This document shows, piece by piece, positions 57,531 through 64,000 of a DNA stretch of 64,000 nucleotides. How positions within the stretch are numbered: the first letter of the stretch is position 1; every line of letters begins with the position of its first letter. Location: contig CM055095.1 of NCBI GenBank assembly GCA_029204225.1, positions 52,053,836 through 52,117,835 of the forward strand. Direction: 5' to 3'. The DNA comes from Diphasiastrum complanatum (Eukaryota; Streptophyta; Lycopodiopsida; Lycopodiales; Lycopodiaceae). A model generated the notes under the pieces. That model was given only the letters and a program-made list of their open reading frames with translations, was not told the origin of the DNA and did not search any database. Position numbers and translations under genes: made by a program.

Positions 57531-58322
57531 TGTTGGGATCTTGGATGAAGGAATCAGATCCTTGATGCATGCACTACGATTTCTGTAGGCGAACACAAAT
57601 AATTAGAGTTGCTTTGTGGAAGCAGAAGAGCAGATAGTCAGACAAAACAAGTTAGAGAGTCGACAGAGAGCAAATAGAAAAGCATCCAACATTGACAAAA
57701 TCTAAACGCAAAACAAGATAGTAATTTATTCAGATTGATTTACAAAAATACAAGTCAGATTGATGTTGTGAGCACAAAACAATAGTGGGCAATATCGTGC
57801 ATGCTCACAAAGCTAACTATGATATGTAACAACTATGAGCTTATTCTGACAAGCAGTCTGAAAGAGAGAATAATCAATGCATGAAAGCATCTACTATGTC
57901 GGTCTTTGATAAGCTGACGTCTCAACGACTATGAGCGCTTGAGCGTATGTAGATCAGCATATATTGTTACCCATGTTATTGATTACAATAATAATCTATA
58001 TACAAATTTGCATTGGTGCAGATGTATGTACAAGGAATAAGCGTGGAGCTGTTGCGCCGTCTGAAGTATATTGTGGCTGTTGCTGTCAATGTCAAAGTGG
58101 TTGCACAATACAGGAGGTCGGCGTGAGAAGTCCTCGACAAGTCAGCCAAGTCGGGCTTAATCGAGAAGTCGACCTTCCACGATAAGTCAGTTGCCATTCT
58201 GATGCCTGTCTTCGATAATAGAGCATTTCTACAGATTGTGCGACAATGCTTATAAAACTGCAACAATATGAATGGAACTAGATTAACATGGAATTTAGGA
58301 GAGTAGAGGAATAAATCCAACA
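57531..58322 (-). mobile_element. Probable solo LTR (792 bp)
   Basis: Minus strand TGTTGGATTTATTCC... to ...AAGATCCCAACA, giving a 7-base TGTTGG.../...CCAACA inverted end. It is flanked by AACAC (57526-57530) and AACAG (58323-58327), one mismatch apart. No primer binding site, purine tract or coding sequence lies beside it. Confidence 0.5.
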
Positions 58323-59539
58323 AACAGCACATGAGTTCAAAGGTCCAAGTGCGACATGATAACCTTGAACCAAATTAGACTGATTGTCAAGAATTAAAAA
58401 AATGACAAAAACCAGCACATCTTATTTACACATGCCAACATTTCAAAAACTGTTAAATTTTAAGAATAAAAATAAAAATATTTGCAAACAAAAAAAGATC
58501 ACACAAGCACATCAAATTTTCTTATAATTACTATGTACACCTGACTGTACGGCAAGGAAAAAAGAAGTAGAATATAAACGCAAAAAGAAAAACGAAAGAA
58601 AACATGAAATATAAATCGCCAACAAAAAAACTACCAAAAAAACAAAAAAAAAGAAAAACCTGAATTTTTTTTCTTCACACTTGACATTACGTAGGGGAAA
58701 ACCCTATTCCACTCGGGCCTTCCGCCTTGGGAGGACACATCCCGCCCTTGACGGAGGGCTCCAACCCCCCCCCCCCCCCCAAACAAGGTAGTTGGGAATA
58801 AATTTTAAAGCTTGAGGTGAAAGCTAAATAATGATCGCGCGGCTGGGTGGTACAAGTCGCATTAATAATACCATTCCCCCCCCCCCCCCCCTCCGTTCTC
58901 CATTCCCCACCCCCCCCAACCACCTTTCTCCATCTCTCCCCTCTCCCCCCCCCCCCCCCCCCCCCCCCACGTTCTCTCTCTCTTTCTGTTATTTTCTTCT
59001 CAAGATTTCCTGAGAAACGAACAACCACTATACTTCTCTACCTCGGCTCGCCTTTTACTTTTCTTGTCTCGACGATCCATCTATGAGATGCCATATCGCA
59101 AGATTTCTTTCTATCCTGGAGCTCTGTCGAACGCCAGGCGATGGCAGATGCGATACTCTTGCACAACGCAGAGCTTCTGTTCCTGATATCATGGCGTACG
59201 GCAGCTTATCGCAGTCAGGTGCTTGAAGGAGTTGTAATTTGAGTGTTTTCACCAGCCATGTATGTAGTATTTTCATGCTTTTTTGTGTTTCTGGAGTTGT
59301 TATTATGGTCGATTAGCTTATCTGTACGTGGTCTTTCCTTCCCTGTCTCGAATTTCTTAGCAAAACTAATTTCAAAGAATTCTGTTTTTTTTGTTGATAC
59401 GTTGGATTTTTACAGTTATAATTATCTGTGTGAAAGTCTTTTGTTTGACAGGATTTGTCTAGCGTTTTGGAGCAAGTTTGACATACGAATTTTGATTCCT
59501 TATTGAAGCCGCGCCTTTTGGAAAACCACAAGCATCACT
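58323..59539. other. ePHD-gene upstream region with homopolymer C tracts
   Basis: C runs lie near 58767-58780, 58876-58891 and 58946-58968, separated by CCATTCCCC/CTCC text. They generate spurious poly-Pro and poly-Gly frames. 59.04-59.54 kb is probably promoter and 5' UTR of the gene that starts at 59540; no TATA box was fixed. Confidence 0.6.
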
Positions 59540-60560
59540 ATGTCTTCTAGCTCTTCAGATAGGATCAAGTTGGATATGAGAAAACATAGGGTTGGCCGCA
59601 GCAAGACGAGAAACGAGTTTATTGAAAATATTTCAAAAACATGCAAGGGAAGAAGCTGTGAAAAAAGTTGCAGCAGCAGCAGCGACAGTTCCCAAAAAGT
59701 GAGATCTAAGACAGCAAGGGCCAAGTCCAACATTCTTTTTTATTGTAGGGCCAACGATAAGAGCAGGAGCAGACAACGTGGCAGGAGTACGTACACAGAT
59801 GTAGCAAGGAACAAAGAAAGAGCAGGAAACTACCAGTCTAAGCATGGTGTGAGCTCAAGTTCAAGCAGAAGCAGCAGCAGCAGTGGTACTGAGAGAAGTT
59901 CAAGTACTGATACTTACCAACACAGACACAGGAAGAAACAAACAAGAAGCAGCAGTGATACTAGCTCTATATTAAGCAGTCATATTTCTAGGCACAGAAG
60001 ACAACACTGGGAAAGACGTACTCTCCTTTATGATGGTGAAATGTGTTGTTGCTGTAGGCATAGAGTAGCACAGGCCAAAGGAAGTCATGCTCGCAGACAC
60101 AGAAGAACAGTAATTTGGAGTGAGATCTCCCATAGACGTTTTAAAAAGAGAAAAAGAAAATTGGCTCAGTTTTCACCCAGGAAAATGTACAAGGATAACT
60201 ATTTACGTAAGCACTTGGCTTCTTCGGACTTTGGTACCAGCCATCGAAAGAATCACCTTGATCAACAGTTTTGTGCAGAACAATTGTCTGAAAAGAGCAC
60301 ACGTCGCCAGGAACTTCCATTTGATCTTTTTAAAGCAAATGGCGAGGGAAGGACTTGTCATACCGTTGTTCTTGGAAAGAGTTCAGCTGCTTCTGTTCTA
60401 AAAGATGTAAAGTCATCTGAAGATGGTGCTGCTGAGCTTGAAGTATCGAAGAGGTTGGATGATAATTGTACACCTAATCTACTAGACTTGAACAAATGCT
60501 CACATGGAAGCTTGGAGCAGTGCTCTCAACTGTGCACCTTACCAACTATGCACACTGAAG
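59540..60560 (+). CDS. ePHD gene exon 1 (SR-rich N-terminus)
   Basis: ATG at 59540 (CACTATGTCT), 340 codons plus one base, donor GAAG|GTCAGT. Intron 1 (60561-60679) ends TTCTCACAG. The joined codon is GGA. Confidence 0.88.
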
Positions 60561-63529
60561 GTCAGTAATTTGTAGTATGAGTTGTTGAACCTGTAGCTAT
60601 CCAAGCAAATTATCCAGCAATGAGATTGCTGCTTTAGTTCTACAACTCTTGAATTTCTAAAGCTGATGCTTTCTCACAGGAGGCTGCGAGGGCTTTCACA
60701 ATTGGCAGTCTCATTCCAGTGCTAAATCTGACATTGAGCGACAGGACAAGGGGCTATCTGCAGTGGTAAGCGAGGATTGGCTTTCTCTTAGCTTGAAAAC
60801 CCCCGAAGATCCGATTATTGAGAGTAAATTCTCCTTATCACCTCCAACTGCAACGCTGTCCCCCAAAGGCGTTCCTTTCATTGAAGTAATAGCATTATCT
60901 TCAGATGATGATTTTTCGTGTTTCAAAGATTCTATTGAAGCCGTCTATTCAATGGATCAGTCCTGTGATCAGTGCATGACAGGTGCAATTTCTGCTCATC
61001 CACATCTATCTTTTGAGGAGAGGCGATACAGTCAATATCATTCTAGTCTTTCCAAATTTTCTTGCACGTCTATGCCATCAGATCTGATGATTGTCCACGG
61101 TGAGCAAGAGCATCTTCCTTTAGCATCCATCGACCCTAATTCAAATGCAAGAAATACAGTGTCTCCATCTAGAACACTTGCTGACATGCAGATGGCAGTT
61201 GAAGGTTTGCTCGATGAAACCAGCCTAGAATCATCGCCACCCACAGGAGGCAATGTGTTACTACAGAGTAACGAGGCTTTCTCAACTGAATCTACTGCTG
61301 CTGCTGCTGCTGTTCAAAGCAGCGTATATTTTGAGCAAGATCCATCTGGAGAGTTCAGGCTTGTAACCCATGTGCGATGTCAACTCACAACTGAGAATGC
61401 AGGCTCTCATGATGAACAACCAAAACAAAGCATTACCAGGATGTGTGGTGAAGACGCAGCTGTTTCAGGTAAGAATTCAATAACGGAGGAACCTGAGTTA
61501 AAGCATTTGTATACTATATGTTCAGGAAAACTCCCTGAAGTTCTCACTGTAACTGATAGTGATGAGCAACTACAAGTCTTGACAGCAGAGCATGAAGAAG
61601 CTGCTATGTTTGAACTGAAAGAGAAGACTACTTTTATGAAAAAAGGTAAGCGTTCAAGGACGTTAAAAATGAGAGGAAGAAAAAAAAAATTCAAATCATC
61701 TGTAAGTGGTGTTATCCTTGAATCACACTGCCAGAACCCAGGTAGCACTCATGCTACGATACACAATCTTCCCTCTACATTGATTGAAGTTAATGCATCC
61801 GTTGACAAGGATGACACTGCAAGCTGTTGTGCGTCTGACAAACAGACGCTAGCCCAGCTCATTGTTAATGAAGGATTGTTTCCTCCAGTTAAAAGGAATA
61901 AGTGGGAGACAGGTCTTCTATGTGACTTGTGTGGTAGAGGTCCTTCACTTTCATTAGGGGAGTGGTATGCCTGGTGCTGTGGGGCACGGTGGATAAGATG
62001 CAACTGCTCCAAAGAACAACAAATGTACGTCCTTTGTCGGCTGTGTGAATTTGTAATTATTTGGTCTTTAGCTTTTTCTGTTACTGAAACAGAAACGTTC
62101 TGATCCCAGTTGAAAAGTAGTGTTTTCTGAGCAAGCTTGGAGATGATGACATACTTGAGTTGTATGCTCTAGGTTATGAGAATACTAGACTTTATCCTTC
62201 AAGGCATAATGGATTGTTGTAGGATTGTTTTGATCTTTTAGGGCCATGTTCACGTGAATGGAGCTACACTTCAGACCTTGAGGTAAGGAAATGAGCCATC
62301 GACCAACAGCTCCTTTATTGTTGGACTACTGTGTAGGAAACTGAAAAAGGAAGTGCATTCAAAAGCAAGAGGTTTGAAAGCAAAGCAGGAAATGTCTTGT
62401 TTGAGTGGGAAGGTTCACAGGATGTGTGCTCTTTGGTCATCTGAGGTAGGTATAGGTAACTGCCTCGTACGTTCACAGGATGTCTGCTCTTTGGTCATCT
62501 GAGGTAGGTTTATCATGTATCAATCAGGAGTTGGAACAATTTAATATATTTATACAGCAATGAGGTGTGTAATAAGTATGGAGAATTTTAACAAAACAAA
62601 TGTGACCTCAGGATTATGAGGTTCTAATCTGTATAATAAGCCCTTGAAAGAAATCCATAGGTTGATTTTGCAAATCTTAGTATAATGTGACTGCTTCTAT
62701 CCGAGTGCAGTATTTATAACGACTATTATTTATGATTTGTTCTGAATAATGTATTCTGAAATGATGGGGAATTTCAGGCTATTTCAAAGGTGATATTTAT
62801 GCTTACAGCATTCTATAGACTTTCACTCTTGACTAGGATAATTTTAAGCAACATGCTCATACACGCTTATACTAGGATGTATAGCTAGCATACATTGGTG
62901 TCTATCTAAATCAAGTGAATCAATTTCAAGAAATCTATTAAGTGGATAGACAGTCTCTGTGATTGGATGGGCACATTATGACTATAGAAGTTGCTCCTGT
63001 GTGATCTTTGATATCTTTCCTTTGTGTCTGCAATCCTACGCTTCTGTTGGGAAAAGAATCGTGCAGTCCTACTGCAGACAGTCTTATGTGTAATCTGTAG
63101 AATGAGCTTTTTTATCACTTATTTTGAATGCCTCTCTTCATTCTCAAGTTTGTCAGCTGCATGCTTTCATCTTGCCACGAGTTTACTTTGTGTTTACAAA
63201 AGTCGAGCACATACATTGAAACTTCGTCGAATATCATCCATAGAATCTGAGCACAATTCTGAGGAGATGAAACCTGGTGTCATACCTGAGTAAGCTCTTT
63301 CAAACATGATTGATATTTTAGGCTTGCTTGTGTAGGGGATTTGATTTGTTTTGTTCTCAACATTGCAAATGTACAGAAAAGAACTGGTACTTGTGCAATC
63401 AAGTTCAATGAAACAGAAATATTCCTGGTCTGTATGAACACTTTCCTGTCATTGCAGGTGTTTGAGGGGGACGATCAAGGGGATCAACTCGAACAACTGA
63501 GTAAAGCAGTCAAGCGAGGTGTAGCTCTG
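59540..63529 (+). CDS. SR-rich nuclear-type protein with C-terminal ePHD-like zinc finger (partial)
   Basis: Spliced CDS 59540-60560, 60680-62024, 62337-62445, 63458-63529: 849 codons in continuous phase, probably continuing. Residues 1-200 are basic and Ser/Arg-rich (SSSSSRSSSSSGTERSSS, HRHRKKQTRSSS), with an odd CCCC cluster (GEMCCCCRHR) near residue 176. The middle is acidic and low in complexity, with an Ala run. Near the end, LLCDLCGRGPSLSLGEWYAW and, after a charged loop, KVHRMCALWSSE|VFEG..., then LSKAVKRG. This is the order of an extended PHD finger (C-x2-C...LGEWY...VHxxCALWSxEV...L..A.KRG). ePHD proteins act in the nucleus, usually on chromatin; a splicing link from the RS region is only possible. 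The second zinc-ligand set (C..C...GA..GC) was not found before the window end. Confidence 0.8.
60680..62024 (+). CDS. ePHD gene exon 2 (acidic middle, first zinc-ligand pair)
   Basis: Acceptor CACAG|GA at 60679 brings in GCEGFHNWQSHSS in the frame of the long ORF. It ends ...CNCSKEQQ-AT|GTACGT. A second possible donor (GAATTT|GTAATT at 62052) would add VLCRLCEF. Confidence 0.8.
62337..62445 (+). CDS. ePHD gene exon 3 (KVHRMCALWSSE)
   Basis: Acceptor TGTGTAG|GAAAC, donor TCTGAG|GTAGGT. In the phase set by exon 2 it reads MKLKKEVHSKARGLKAK...SGKVHRMCALWSSE. The VHxxCALWS motif is diagnostic for ePHD folds; His and Cys are zinc ligands. Confidence 0.82.
62413..62509. repeat. 39-bp direct repeat duplicating the exon 3 end and its splice donor
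   Basis: 62413-62451 and 62471-62509 are identical except one base (TGT to TCT). The second copy sits in intron 3, carries its own GAG|GTAGGT and would encode Ser in place of the zinc-ligand Cys. Confidence 0.95.
63458..63529 (+). CDS. ePHD gene exon 4 (LSKAVKRG block)
   Basis: Acceptor TTGCAG|GTGTTT, donor CTG|GTAACT, phase 0 on both sides; 24 codons reading VFEGDDQGDQLEQLSKAVKRGVAL. It corresponds to the segment after the CALWSPEV motif in ePHD fingers (VY......L..AVKRGR). Confidence 0.82.
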
Positions 63530-64000
63530 GTAACTGTTGCTTATTTTGCATGTTTGTGTTTTTTTAGGAGACTTTGCATGTTAGTTTTTTTGTATGGATC
63601 TAGATCATTCTTGAACATTTTCCAGCTTGACAAGGTATGCATGCTTTAGTTTATGCTTTATCCCAGTAACTTATTGGAACTAGGACATGAGTAGCAGATA
63701 CATTGCTTAGATCTTTGATCATTATTGCCTTCATTTATACTCTTTCAGGAGAATAAAACATTGTGTGAAGCAATCTGCATGCTGCTAAACAATGCACGAG
63801 GATGATAGAGCTTGTTTTGCTTCATCATTTAGCACAAGGAGGCCAATGTGTAGAGTTATTATGGCCACACTCATACACTTCAAAATGACCTATCTTATCT
63901 TCACCTTATTGCTTGCTAATCTTTAATGTTTTAGATTCTATTCGGTAGTACATTACCTCCTCTCCAGGATTCCTTTATATAAGTGAAAGAGTTATGATGT
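63530..64000 (+). other. Right edge: downstream intron or 3' part of the ePHD gene
   Basis: A segment 63749-63805 behind a CTTTCAG acceptor would add ENKTLCEAICMLLNNARG and a stop in phase 0, optionally via a 9-base piece at 63626-63634. The expected second half of the ePHD finger is not in this, so it may be an alternative end; the real next exon may lie beyond the window. Confidence 0.4.

Noticed and set aside
58687-59086. Poly-Pro and poly-Gly ORFs on both strands
   Set aside because: They arise from the C tracts and CT-rich sequence upstream of the ePHD gene.
62242-62282. Extra exon between ePHD exons 2 and 3
   Set aside because: It has AG and GTAAGG borders and could fit phase with a different exon 2 donor, but the next intron would be only 54 bp. 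The direct 62024-62337 junction is simpler and in frame.
63203-63289. Exon encoding RAHTLKLRRISSIESEHNSEE
   Set aside because: Good borders, but it ends in a phase that cannot join exon 4 at 63458, whereas exon 3 at 62445 joins it directly and continues the ePHD pattern.
63377-63431. Exon between 63289 and 63458
   Set aside because: It would need a 26-bp intron before 63458, too short for plant splicing.
63626-63634. Nine-base micro-exon CTTGACAAG
   Set aside because: Bordered by CCAG and GTATGC and in phase, but too short to support without transcript data.

Overview
The window is nuclear DNA of a land plant with a repeat-rich genome. It carries a plastid-targeted co-chaperonin, spliceosomal GT-AG (and one GC-AG) introns, Ty1/Copia and Ty3/Gypsy retroelements primed by initiator-Met tRNA, Tnp2-type (CACTA/EnSpm) transposase relics and long CT/GA microsatellites. 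Very long introns packed with transposons suggest a large-genome plant (fern, gymnosperm or similar). That is inference; nothing here fixes the species.

Two host genes can be assembled from splice sites and reading phase. (1) Minus strand, 10550-32460: a chloroplast 10-kDa chaperonin (CPN10) of only about 154 codons in seven exons spread over about 21.9 kb. Two introns are giant (about 9.4 and 10.8 kb), and one short intron has a GC donor. The giant introns hold a Copia relic (17.1-19.7 kb, antisense), an internally deleted Copia with intact target duplication (22895-26070, sense), a 390-bp TRIM with a tRNA-like promoter in its LTR (27976-28365) and a small LTR element (29421-30851). (2) Plus strand, 59540 to at least 63529: a serine/arginine-rich nuclear-type protein ending in an extended PHD (ePHD)-like zinc finger. 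It appears to run towards or past the right edge.

Region by region. 1-10 kb is a graveyard of Copia and Gypsy fragments. 10.5-32.5 kb is CPN10 with its repeat-filled introns. 32.5-36.1 kb has a fold-back element and 29-bp triplicate just upstream of CPN10, a 310-bp tandem duplication and an array of four large hairpins. 38.4-44.5 kb is an unidentified coding relic split near its 3' end by a 5.4-kb Copia with both LTRs and a GGTAT target duplication. That Copia keeps gag and protease-like sequence but has no recognisable integrase and only a faint reverse transcriptase. 46-50 kb has Gypsy and Copia polymerase scraps and the N-terminal part of a Tnp2 transposase. 53-56.5 kb holds the middle and C-terminal part of a second Tnp2-type gene. 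57.5-58.3 kb is a probable solo LTR. 59.5 kb to the end is the ePHD gene.

No CRISPR, rRNA gene, operon or bacterial-style feature was seen. All similarity statements come from recognising motifs by eye; no search was run.
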